The position numbers and the translations under genes were made by a program. Shown piece after piece: positions 24,576 to 33,730 of a DNA stretch of 64,000 nucleotides. Under the pieces are notes generated by a model. The model had not been told where the DNA came from. It worked only from the letters and a program-made list of their open reading frames with translations, and searched no databases. Every line of letters begins with the position of its first letter. The first letter of the stretch is position 1. Source of the stretch: CBFFRJ01 sp963530515 (GTDB lineage Bacteria; Pseudomonadota; Gammaproteobacteria; Enterobacterales; Enterobacteriaceae); assembly GCA_963530515.1 (NCBI GenBank), contig CAUSEC010000025.1, forward strand, positions 1 through 64,000, given 5' to 3'.

Positions 24576-27500
24576 GGCAGCGCCAGCCCTTGCGAGGTGA
24601 GGACACCGGCAGGCATCGCCTGCAGATACACCTGAGCAAACGTATTGTCCGCATCCGGGTTTGCCGCCCAGGTGCCGTTCCAGAGATCCACGTTCTGCAC
24701 ACCATTGCGTGCAAATTGGCCGTTTGCGTGAACGACAGCGGCATTATTATTTGAAGTAGAGAACCCCGTTATCCAGTTAACAGCATTCCCAGGGTGATAC
24801 ACTGTCGTCACCTGGCCACCAAGATTTCCCTTCACAGCACTACCACTGCCCACCAGCACAATCTTGTCGTCCGTGCCCAGATTCTGCGCACCCGACCACA
24901 TCTCGTTGCTGTCCAGCCCAACCAGCGAGCTGGTCGTGCTGTTGACCTTGATGTAGATGGTGTACGCAGTATTGGCATCAAAGACGCGCCCGTTGTGGTC
25001 AGAGCTTTGGCCCGTCGTCAGGTCGAACACCACGATGGACGGATCCCCGATCGAAGCAGCGGCGGTCGTAAAGTTCAGCCCCGTCGAGGTGCTGATACCG
25101 GCATAGTCATTGCCTGCCGTATCGTGCAGCGCGGTGCTGTCGATCTGGACGTGGTAGTTAGCACCCGCCGCAAGATCTGTTGTCGGGTTGATTGTCACCG
25201 TGTGGCCGCTGATGCTGACCTGCGAACTGTCGGTGATGTCGATGACCTTGTTCAGACTGCTGTTGCTGTCGTTAACCAGGGTGATGTGACCACTGCCCGC
25301 CAGCACATTCTCGCTGAAGGTCAGCGTGAGGTTAGCGCCCGTGGCAACGCTGCTGCCATCGTCCTGCGGCGTGCTGCTGGTCAGCACAGGTGCGGTGCTG
25401 TCTACCGTCAGGCCGGTGGTGTCCGCCGCAGTGGCAGTCGTGTGGCTCGCCGTGGTGACCGTAACGGCAACGTTACGACCAGCTACATGGTCGATAGCAC
25501 CAGCGGTGATGGTGTATTGCGCCGTGTATTTACCATCGCCCGCGACGGCATCGCCGTGGGTGCCGTCGTCATAAGCCGTCGCTGGCGTGCTGGCACCAAA
25601 CTGGCTGAAATCCATAGTGACGCTGGACACAGTGCTGGTATTGGCATCGCCACTGGACGAGTTGTCCCACACGGCGGTGACGGTGTCGCCGACCTTATAG
25701 GTAGTGCCATCAGCACCACCTGGCGTGGAGGTGATGGAAATATGGGCATCGGTCACTGTCGGTGCAACAGGCACTGCGCCAGCATTCAGGCCAATCTGGT
25801 AAATATCACCGACGACGTAGCCCGCATTGCTGCCATCACTTGTGTCGGAATCAAAGAGTACAGAATAGGTGATGTCATAGCCGCCCGCGCCATCGGAGAC
25901 GATTCGTGGGTTGTACAACTGCCCGCCCTGGGGAACCGTAATCCCGCTGTCGGTCACGGCACTGGTCAACTCCCCGGTGGTTTTGGAGATGGTGGTCTGG
26001 CTGAATCCACCGTTACCGTCAGGGAATACGAACACCAGATCCGTACCGTTGTCATAGGCCGTCGCCGATGCCGCCAGGTAGCCGTAGACGCCCCCCTGCA
26101 AACCGTAGTGGGTTATCGTATCCATCGCGCCAACGTCCACGGCGTGATAGCTCTGGGTGCCCATACCATACACGGCGTTGCTCTGAATGTTGGTCGTAAT
26201 CAGTGTGCCGTTGTTGTTGTAGAGCGTAACCTCCCAGGTCGCGCCGCGGTATTCCTTACTGAAGACGGCAAACCCTCCGTCGAACGCGATGACGTTGGTC
26301 GGAGAGCTCTGCTCGTCATTCCAGTTAACGCGTTGCCAGGTGCTGCCGCTGTCGAAATTGGCCAGCGTGCCGGTGGAGTCTAACTTGAAGATGAAGGCAC
26401 CGATAGGCGTGGTTGTCGCCGCCTGACCCGGTGTGCCTATCCAGTCGTAGACCTCGGACGCCAGCACATAGCTGCCATCGCTCAGTGCCGTCAGCACACC
26501 AGGTGTGAGCTGGAATTTCATCAACTGCACTGCTGGGCTTGCGACGCCGCCGAAGTTTTGGCTCGCGTTGTTGCCGCCAATCAGGGTCTGCGTACCCTCA
26601 GTGAAACTGGTTCCGCTGCCGTTGTAGTGGAAGACAGAGACGGCTTCCTGCTGGTCGGTCCCTGAGCCCATTGTCTGGTAGGCTATCGCGAAATCACCGC
26701 CATTTGCGCTGCTCTGGGCTGCAATGGTGACGCCGGAGCCCGGCGACGCCAGGGTGTTGCTTGACTGCAGGTTGCCGCTGTTATCGTAGATAGCGTAGTG
26801 AACGCTATAGTCAGTGTAATTGATGACATCCACCTGCGACCAGGCCACGACGAAGCCGCCGTTAGCCAACGCCTTGACCTGCGTATCCAGCATGGTGTAA
26901 CCCGTCGGAACGCTGATATCCAGCGTCTTGATGACGTTATTGCCCGCATCCAGCACCCTGACGACACCGTCGTACACCGGGCTGGTCGGATCATAGGTAA
27001 TATCGTCGCCGCCGGTCTGCCTCATGTATTCCATAACGGTGTAACCGTTACTCAGCTTCTCCAGGCCAATGTTGACCGTCATCTCCGTGGACGTATCAGT
27101 GGTACTGCCCGAAATCATCGCGCGGCCAGTAAGGTCACTGCCGGCCGCCACTTCGAGAGAGACGGTCTGGCTGCTGTAGTTGCCAGCTGCATCGGTAACG
27201 GTAACGGTGAAGTTATAGTTACCCTCGACGGCGGCGCTGTTCAGCGTGACGACACCGGTGGTGGCGTTAATGTTGAAAAACGCGAGGCTGTTCGGGTCCA
27301 GGCTGTAAGTAATGTTGTTGGCATCGCTGGCGTTAGCGTCATACACCTGGGTGCCCGCTGCTGCACCGCTGGTGATGGTGGTGCCGGTGGCCGTAGCACC
27401 GCCGGAGATGACAGGTGCGGTGTTGTCCACGATAACGCTGCTGCCGGAGATAGCGGAAACGTTGCCAGCCGCATCCACGGCGTAAGCGTGGTAAGTCCCG

Positions 27501-30500
27501 TCGGCCAGACCAGTCAACGCCAGCGTCGTGCCCGCATTGGCCGCGACGGCAACGCTGTTGACCAGGTTATCGGCAGCACTGGTGAGGCTGCTCAGATTCG
27601 TCACTGTCACGCTGTCGCTGACCAGGTACACCGTACCGGCTTCAGTGCTCTGCACGCTGACGGTCTCGCTGCCATTCTCCACGCCATCCGCATCACGGAC
27701 GAGCGTCACGCCAGGTGGGGTGGTGTCGACGACGTTATAGATAACGGTGTGCGTGGTCTGGTTACCGGCAGCGTCGGTAGCGGTGACAATAAATTGCGCA
27801 CCGGTGGCCTTCGCCGGGCTGGAGAGCAGCGTCACAACGCCGGTGCTGGCGTTGATACTGAAATGCTGGGTGTCATTCAGGCTGTAGGTCACGCCATGCG
27901 CGTCAGTGGCGATGGCGGTGTAGACGGTGTCGCCGACGGCAGTGCTGTCCGTAATGTTGGCGGCGGTGGAGGCACTGGTGAAGACCGGCACGGTGTTGTC
28001 CACGATCACGCTGCTGCCGGAAATAACGGAAATATTGCCAGACGCGTCCACGGCGTAAGCATTGTAAGTGCCGTCAGCCAGACCGGTCAGCGCCATCGCG
28101 TAGGCCGCGTTAGCCGTAACGGCAACGCTGTTCACCAGATTGTCGGCAGCACTGGTGAGACTGTTCAGATTCGTCACCGTCACGCTGTCGTTGACGAGAT
28201 ATATCGTACCGGCCTCGGTGCTCCGCACGATGACCATCTCGTTGCCGTTCTGCACACCATCCACGTCGCGGATAAGCGTGACGCCAGGGGCAGTGGTATC
28301 AACGACGTTATAGGTAACGGTCTGCGTGGTCTGGTTACCGGCAGCGTCTGTCGCGGTGACAATAAATTGCGCCCCGGTGGCCTGAGCCGGACTGGAGAGC
28401 AGCGTCACGACGCCAGTGCTGGCGTTGATGCTGAAATGCTGGGTGTCGCTCAGGCTGTAAGTGATGCCGTTCGCGTCAGTGGCGGCAGCGGTGTACACGA
28501 TGTCGCCAACGGCGGTGCTGTCCGTAATGTCGGCAGCGGTGGCGGCACTGGTGAAGACCGGTAGAGTGTTGTCCACGATAACGCTGCTGCCGGAGATAGC
28601 AGAAACATTACCGGACGCATCCACGGCGTAAGCGTGGTAAGTCCCGTCGGCAAGTCCCGTCAGCGCCAGGGTCGTGTCCGTATTGGCCGTGACGGAAACG
28701 CTGTTGACCAGGTTATCGGCAGCACTGGTTAGGCTGTTCAGACTCGTCACTGCCACGCTGTCGCTGACCAGGTATATCGTGCCAGCCTCGGTGCTCTGTA
28801 CGGTGACATGCTGGCCGTTGTGTTCCACGCCATCCTGGTCAGTAATGAGGGTGACGCCAGGCGGCGTGGTATCGACGACGTTGTAAGTGACGGTCTGCGT
28901 GGTCTGGTTACCGGCAGCGTCGGTGGCGGTGACAATAAATTGCGCGCCAGTGGCCTGAGCCGGGCTGGAGAGCAGCGTCACCACGCCGGTGCTGGCGTTG
29001 ATGCGGAAGTGCACCGTGTCGTTCAGGCTATAGGTGATACCGTGCGCGTCAGTGGCGGCAGCGGTGTACACGGTGTTGCCGACGGCAGTGCTGTCCGTAA
29101 TATCGGCGGCAGTGGCAGCACTGGTAAAGACAGGCACGGTGTTATCCACCATCACGCTGCTGCCGGAAATCACGGAGAGATTGCCCGCCGCATCGACGGC
29201 GTAAGCGTGGTAAGTGCCGTCAGCAAGGTTTGCAGCGGAGACCGAAGCGCTGGTATTTGCGATGACAGCAGTGCTGGCCCACTGGTTGCTGGCCGCGCCG
29301 GTAATGTCGCTGAGCTGGCTGACCACGACATTGTCGTTGACGAGGTAGATAGTGCCGTTTTCGGTGCTTTGCACGGTAGCGTGACCGTCATGGTTCAGCA
29401 CAACGAGGTTTTCGTAGATGCTGCCGTCGGCGTTGAATTTCTGCACATAGAGATGGAAGTCAGACATGCCGTTTGAAGGGTTGAAACCGTACCAGGTCAC
29501 CGCATATTCGCCGTTTGTACCAACGGCCGTGACCTGAGGATAGAGGTCAAGCGCACCGCCGGAAGCTTGCAGTTGCACAATATCGCCTACCGCGACCCCA
29601 CTGGCATTGAACTTCTGCGCATAGACGTCCCAGTCCGGGCCGCTGGTGCCCATCCAGGTAACGACGTAGCCGCCATCGCCCAGCGCCGTAATGCGAGGTA
29701 ACTGGTCTTCGCTGTTGATCGTGTTGTTGCCCGGTGCGTCAAGTTGAACAATCGTGCCCACCTGGCTGCCGCCCGCAGTGAACTGCTGCACATAGACATC
29801 GTAGCCATAGGAGCCATTCGAATTGTTGTATTCCATCCAGGAAATGGCGTAGCCACCGTCAGCCAGCGCTGCAATATACGGATAGGTGTAGCTGCCTCCG
29901 GTAGTGCCGTTGCTCAAGCCGTCCAGTACCACGATGCTGCCGACTTTCGCGCCAGTGGCATCGAATTGCTGCACATAGGTGCTGCTGTCGTTGTTCGAAT
30001 TGTTGTATTCGTAACCGGACCAGGTGACGACATAGCCGCCGCCCGTCAGCGCCGTGATCTGCGGCAGGACTTCGAAGCGGTTGGTGTTTCCCGTCGTCGC
30101 GTCCAGCACCACCGGGGTAGCGCCGGTGCCGGTGGCGTCGAACTGCTGCACATAGATGTGGTAGTCATTGGAGGTTTGGCCCTGCCAGGTCACCACGTAG
30201 CCGCCGTTGTCCAGCACGGCCACTTGCGGGCTGACGTTGCCAGAAGAGCCGGACACCGCCAGTGGCGCGGTGCTGCCCACAGCGACACCCGTATCGTCAA
30301 AGCGCTGCACATAGACGTCGCCGCCATTGATATACCAGGTCACGATGTAGCCGCCATTGGCCAGCGCTGCAATTTGCGGGGCGATGTCCTGCGCAGACGC
30401 GGCCCCGTCAAGTTTCACGGCGGCGGATATTGACGTGCCGTCAGCGTTGAACAATTGCGTGTAGATACTGGTGTCATTGCTGGTGTCGTCTTTGCTGGTC

Positions 30501-33500
30501 CAGGCCAGGGCATAAGCCCCGGCATTATTTATGGCCGTCACGCTGACGATACTGTCCGACGAGTTTAAGAAAGTGTTGGTCGTACCTGATGCAAGCTGTA
30601 CGGCATCGCCCAGCGCCACACCCTGGGCGCTGAGGCGCTGCACATAGATCCCGCTGCTATCATTGTTGTTGCCTGCCCATGTCACCAGGAAGCTGCCGTC
30701 ACCCAGCGCGGTGGTATCAAAACCATTCGGGAACATGTAGCTGCTCCCTGGACTCAACATCACCGGTCCGGTTGAGCTGCCGTCGAGTGTAACGGTGGGT
30801 GCCATTTCATCCACATCGGTGACATTAACGGTGACGGTCTGCGTGGTCGCGTGACCAGCGGCGTCAGTGGCGACCACGACGAAGGTGTAGGCAGGCGCGT
30901 GGATGCCTTCATAGTCAGGACTGGCCTTAAAGGTGACCGCCCCCGTTGTGGCGTCGATGGTGAAATACTGGGCATCTGTACCGGTGGCGGTGTCGATCAA
31001 ACTGTAGCTAACGTGCTCGCCACCGTCGGCGGCGTCATTATCATTGGCCTGCGCGGTATAGACAGGGGTGCTGGCGGCGGTATTCTCGGCAAAATTCACC
31101 GTAGCGCTGGCAAAATTGTCGCTGCTGTCGCCGGTGGTGAAGCTGGGGGCAACCTCATCGAGGTTATTGATAGCCAGCGTGACGGTGCGATCGCTATGGT
31201 TGCCCGCCGCATCGGTCGCCACAACGGTGAAGCTGTAGCTGGCTTTGCTTTCATAATCCGGGTTGCCGGTCAGCGTGACCGCACCGGTGGTCGGGTTGAT
31301 AGTCAGACCCGCGTCGCTGCCCGCTTTGAGCGAGAAGGTCACCCCACCGCTGATGTCGCCAGTGTCGGTCGCCGTGGCAGTGTAAACCACCTGACCGGCA
31401 CCGCTGTTTTCGTTGAGAGCCGTAGCCGTCGCGCCGCTGGTGATCGTCGGGGCAACCTCATCGAGGTTGTTGATAGCCAGCGTGACCGTGCGGTCGCTGT
31501 GGTTGCCCGCCGCATCGGTCGCCACAACGGTGAAGCTGTAGCTGGCTTTGCTTTCATAATCCGGGTTGCCGGTCAGCGTGACCGCACCGGTGGTCGGGTT
31601 GATGGTCAGACCCGCGTCGCTGCCCGCTTTAAGCGAGAAGGTGACGCCACCGCTGATATCGCCAGTGTCGGTCGCGGTGGCAGTGTAAACCACCTGACCC
31701 GCACCGCTGTTTTCGTTAATTGCCGTGGCCGTCGTGCCGCTGGTGATTGTTGGGGCAACCTCATCGAGGTTATTGATAGCCAGCGTAACGGTGCGATCGC
31801 TATGATTGCCCGCCGCATCGGTCGCCACAACGGTGAAGCTGTAGCTGGCTTTGCTTTCATAATCCGGGTTGCCGGTCAGCGTGACCGCACCGGTGGTCGG
31901 GTTGATAGTCAGACCCGCGTCGCTGCCCGCTTTGAGCGAGAAGGTGACGCCACCGCTGATATCAGCAGTGTCGGTCGCCGTGGCAGTGTAAACCACCTGA
32001 CCCGCACCGCTGTTTTCGTTAATTGCAGTAGCCGTCGTGCCGCTGGTGATCGTCGGGGCAACCTCATCGAGGTTATTGATACTCAGCGTGACCGTCTGGC
32101 TGCTGGCGTTGCCCGCCGCATCGGTCGCCACAACGGTGAAGCTGTAGCTGGCTTTGCTTTCATAATCCGGGTTACCGGTCAGTGTGACCGCGCCGGTGGC
32201 GGCATTGATGCTGAACAGCGCGCTGTCACCGGCAGTGCTCAGGCTGTAGCTAAACTGGCTGGGATCGGTCGCGACAGCAGTCCAGACCACCTGGCCTGCC
32301 CCACTGTTCTCATCCACGCTGGCCGTAGTGCCGCTGCTAAAGACAGGGGCATGGGTATCAATAATGAGGCTGACGCCGCCAGCGGAGTCAGAGGCGGTCG
32401 CGGCACCTTTAATCAGCAACGACTGCGCGCTATCGGACAGGCTGTTACTGCTGCCGAGCGTGATGCCAGCAATGACGGTGTCAAGGATGGTCTGGGTGGA
32501 TGCACCGGCGTTGGCTTCTGCACCCGAGAATGCCGCCAGCATGAGGCCATATTTTTCACCGGCACTCAGGCCATCGGTCGCATCAAAACTGCCGCCGTTG
32601 GTCGCAACGACCGTCGTGTCCAGAATGTTATCCACGCCTAACAGACTGCTGAGAGCGGCAGCCGTGTCGGCCACCTGCGCAGCATTCAGGGTCGCCGGAT
32701 TGTCCGGCGTGCCGCCGAGGGCTTCCTGGGCCTTGGTATAGGCGATAGTGGTCAATACGTTGATATTAAGAACGAGGGTACTGTTGTCTCCGGAGATAAC
32801 ACCCATGCTCCAGAGCTGGGCAGAGAGGTCTTTACCCGCGCCCGTGGCTTCATCCAGGTAGTCAGCAGCACTGCCGCTGTTGACGAGCTTAACAATCACC
32901 ACGCCGCTGTAGCTGCCCGCAGACAGGGTTACCGAGCCGTTGGCCCCCAGCGTCCCCGTGCCAATCAGCGTTTTACCATCGGCCTGATAAATCTCGACAT
33001 TCAGGTCGTTACTGCTGAGCGCCGGGCCGCCGACAAAATTAAGCTGGACGGAGTTTTCTACCGTGGCTTCTCCCCCGCCGTTATCGTGCTTGCCGCCACC
33101 GTCATGCCCGCTATGGCCGCTGGCTGCTGCAACCCCGATCACGCCCCCCAGTCCGAGCGCGCCAGCGGCGTAGCCCAGGTAAGAGTGCGACTGAGGAAGG
33201 TAGGTGAGCGGATGGCCAGACACGACCGAGTTGTTCTGCAGGCCGGATAAGATACTTTCCAGCCCTGGGTGGCCTGAGGTCATGCTGGACAGCGCGTCCG
33301 CAGAACCGTGCGCATAAATAACAGGACTGCCGTCGGCCAACGCCGCCCCTTCGGTGCTGGCGGGCGTCATCAGTTGGGTAGAGGTGCCATCAGCGGGCAG
33401 GGTGACGCTGGTATCGCTTTGCGAATACCAGTCCTGCAGGGTCACCGTGGTGCCATCGGCATAGTCCAGTTGCAGATCCTGCCCATGACGCGACGCTACA

Positions 33501-33670
33501 ACGTCATCGGCCAGCTTTTCCTGATCGTTTTCGCCCTGGCGCTTGAGCACCCGGTAAGTTTCACCCGGCGCGGCCTTGTGAATGTTGGTCTGCCCGGCCT
33601 GCAGGGTAATGCGGGATTTACCGGTACTGAGCGTATATTGGCGTGGGTTCATCTGGGTCTCGGGTTTCAT
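24572..33670 (-). CDS. Giant BapA-like T1SS adhesin, 3032 residues
   Basis: A large surface protein with no Sec signal, expected to leave by the T1SS encoded just upstream. Residues 1-165 form a BapA-prefix-like module, then a hydrophobic Gly-rich segment (LGYAAGALGLGGVIGVAAAS) and a His/Gly linker. About 205-440 is a unique domain. About 440-960 holds five cadherin-like repeats (DYESKASYSFTVVATDAAGN), three of them nearly identical. About 980-1420 has repeated strands with GGYVVTW, a propeller-like array. About 1424-2084 has 190-residue repeats (DGTYHAYAVDAAGNVS and IVDNTLPVFTSAAT). A second propeller-like region lies near 2180-2630, followed by Ig-like/Big_5 domains and a unique end (TSQGLALP). 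I see no GGxGxD RTX repeats. GGAGA precedes the ATG. The role is adhesion or biofilm formation, inferred from architecture. Confidence 0.9.
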   Translation of the reverse strand: MKPETQMNPRQYTLSTGKSRITLQAGQTNIHKAAPGETYRVLKRQGENDQEKLADDVVASRHGQDLQLDYADGTTVTLQDWYSQSDTSVTLPADGTSTQLMTPASTEGAALADGSPVIYAHGSADALSSMTSGHPGLESILSGLQNNSVVSGHPLTYLPQSHSYLGYAAGALGLGGVIGVAAASGHSGHDGGGKHDNGGGEATVENSVQLNFVGGPALSSNDLNVEIYQADGKTLIGTGTLGANGSVTLSAGSYSGVVIVKLVNSGSAADYLDEATGAGKDLSAQLWSMGVISGDNSTLVLNINVLTTIAYTKAQEALGGTPDNPATLNAAQVADTAAALSSLLGVDNILDTTVVATNGGSFDATDGLSAGEKYGLMLAAFSGAEANAGASTQTILDTVIAGITLGSSNSLSDSAQSLLIKGAATASDSAGGVSLIIDTHAPVFSSGTTASVDENSGAGQVVWTAVATDPSQFSYSLSTAGDSALFSINAATGAVTLTGNPDYESKASYSFTVVATDAAGNASSQTVTLSINNLDEVAPTITSGTTATAINENSGAGQVVYTATATDTADISGGVTFSLKAGSDAGLTINPTTGAVTLTGNPDYESKASYSFTVVATDAAGNHSDRTVTLAINNLDEVAPTITSGTTATAINENSGAGQVVYTATATDTGDISGGVTFSLKAGSDAGLTINPTTGAVTLTGNPDYESKASYSFTVVATDAAGNHSDRTVTLAINNLDEVAPTITSGATATALNENSGAGQVVYTATATDTGDISGGVTFSLKAGSDAGLTINPTTGAVTLTGNPDYESKASYSFTVVATDAAGNHSDRTVTLAINNLDEVAPSFTTGDSSDNFASATVNFAENTAASTPVYTAQANDNDAADGGEHVSYSLIDTATGTDAQYFTIDATTGAVTFKASPDYEGIHAPAYTFVVVATDAAGHATTQTVTVNVTDVDEMAPTVTLDGSSTGPVMLSPGSSYMFPNGFDTTALGDGSFLVTWAGNNNDSSGIYVQRLSAQGVALGDAVQLASGTTNTFLNSSDSIVSVTAINNAGAYALAWTSKDDTSNDTSIYTQLFNADGTSISAAVKLDGAASAQDIAPQIAALANGGYIVTWYINGGDVYVQRFDDTGVAVGSTAPLAVSGSSGNVSPQVAVLDNGGYVVTWQGQTSNDYHIYVQQFDATGTGATPVVLDATTGNTNRFEVLPQITALTGGGYVVTWSGYEYNNSNNDSSTYVQQFDATGAKVGSIVVLDGLSNGTTGGSYTYPYIAALADGGYAISWMEYNNSNGSYGYDVYVQQFTAGGSQVGTIVQLDAPGNNTINSEDQLPRITALGDGGYVVTWMGTSGPDWDVYAQKFNASGVAVGDIVQLQASGGALDLYPQVTAVGTNGEYAVTWYGFNPSNGMSDFHLYVQKFNADGSIYENLVVLNHDGHATVQSTENGTIYLVNDNVVVSQLSDITGAASNQWASTAVIANTSASVSAANLADGTYHAYAVDAAGNLSVISGSSVMVDNTVPVFTSAATAADITDSTAVGNTVYTAAATDAHGITYSLNDTVHFRINASTGVVTLLSSPAQATGAQFIVTATDAAGNQTTQTVTYNVVDTTPPGVTLITDQDGVEHNGQHVTVQSTEAGTIYLVSDSVAVTSLNSLTSAADNLVNSVSVTANTDTTLALTGLADGTYHAYAVDASGNVSAISGSSVIVDNTLPVFTSAATAADITDSTAVGDIVYTAAATDANGITYSLSDTQHFSINASTGVVTLLSSPAQATGAQFIVTATDAAGNQTTQTVTYNVVDTTAPGVTLIRDVDGVQNGNEMVIVRSTEAGTIYLVNDSVTVTNLNSLTSAADNLVNSVAVTANAAYAMALTGLADGTYNAYAVDASGNISVISGSSVIVDNTVPVFTSASTAANITDSTAVGDTVYTAIATDAHGVTYSLNDTQHFSINASTGVVTLLSSPAKATGAQFIVTATDAAGNQTTHTVIYNVVDTTPPGVTLVRDADGVENGSETVSVQSTEAGTVYLVSDSVTVTNLSSLTSAADNLVNSVAVAANAGTTLALTGLADGTYHAYAVDAAGNVSAISGSSVIVDNTAPVISGGATATGTTITSGAAAGTQVYDANASDANNITYSLDPNSLAFFNINATTGVVTLNSAAVEGNYNFTVTVTDAAGNYSSQTVSLEVAAGSDLTGRAMISGSTTDTSTEMTVNIGLEKLSNGYTVMEYMRQTGGDDITYDPTSPVYDGVVRVLDAGNNVIKTLDISVPTGYTMLDTQVKALANGGFVVAWSQVDVINYTDYSVHYAIYDNSGNLQSSNTLASPGSGVTIAAQSSANGGDFAIAYQTMGSGTDQQEAVSVFHYNGSGTSFTEGTQTLIGGNNASQNFGGVASPAVQLMKFQLTPGVLTALSDGSYVLASEVYDWIGTPGQAATTTPIGAFIFKLDSTGTLANFDSGSTWQRVNWNDEQSSPTNVIAFDGGFAVFSKEYRGATWEVTLYNNNGTLITTNIQSNAVYGMGTQSYHAVDVGAMDTITHYGLQGGVYGYLAASATAYDNGTDLVFVFPDGNGGFSQTTISKTTGELTSAVTDSGITVPQGGQLYNPRIVSDGAGGYDITYSVLFDSDTSDGSNAGYVVGDIYQIGLNAGAVPVAPTVTDAHISITSTPGGADGTTYKVGDTVTAVWDNSSSGDANTSTVSSVTMDFSQFGASTPATAYDDGTHGDAVAGDGKYTAQYTITAGAIDHVAGRNVAVTVTTASHTTATAADTTGLTVDSTAPVLTSSTPQDDGSSVATGANLTLTFSENVLAGSGHITLVNDSNSSLNKVIDITDSSQVSISGHTVTINPTTDLAAGANYHVQIDSTALHDTAGNDYAGISTSTGLNFTTAAASIGDPSIVVFDLTTGQSSDHNGRVFDANTAYTIYIKVNSTTSSLVGLDSNEMWSGAQNLGTDDKIVLVGSGSAVKGNLGGQVTTVYHPGNAVNWITGFSTSNNNAAVVHANGQFARNGVQNVDLWNGTWAANPDADNTFAQVYLQAMPAGVLTSQGLALP
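27420..29400 (-). repeat. About 570-bp tandem repeats in the adhesin gene
   Basis: Roughly three and a half units, each encoding about 190 residues: an Ig-like half with GTIYLVSDSV and DGTYHAYAVDA, and a half with NTLPVFTSAATAADITDSTA and FSINASTGVVTLLSSPA. Units are highly similar at the DNA level, so copy number may vary by recombination and short-read assemblies may collapse here. Unit borders are approximate. Confidence 0.8.
29400..30730 (-). repeat. GGYVVTW-type propeller-like repeats in the adhesin gene
   Basis: About eight to ten degenerate units of 40-60 residues share the pattern xALxxGGYVVTWxG and VYVQQFDATGxxVG, as seen in other large T1SS proteins. They are more diverged in DNA than the cadherin-like block and should form beta-propeller or stacked-sheet blades. 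Positions are approximate. Confidence 0.7.
31145..32360 (-). repeat. 303-bp cadherin-like tandem repeats, nearly identical
   Basis: Four consecutive 101-residue units, the inner three almost identical in DNA. The anchor GGGGCAACCTCATCGAGG recurs at spacings of about 303 bases (near 31147, 31450, 31751 and 32053). Each unit contains NENSGAGQVVYTATATDT, then SLKAGSDAGLTINPTTGAVT. The near-identity implies recent duplication or gene conversion. Confidence 0.85.
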
Positions 33671-33730
33671 TATGTGTTATCTCCAATTGGGGCGAACAGG
33701 AAAATCGGGTTGCAACGACCACCTGGGGTG

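Noticed and set aside
24794..32641. Several long plus-strand frames (24794-26383, 26798-28564, 30851-32641) opposite the adhesin gene
   Set aside because: They follow the repeat periodicity of the adhesin and carry no recognisable motifs or ribosome-binding sites.
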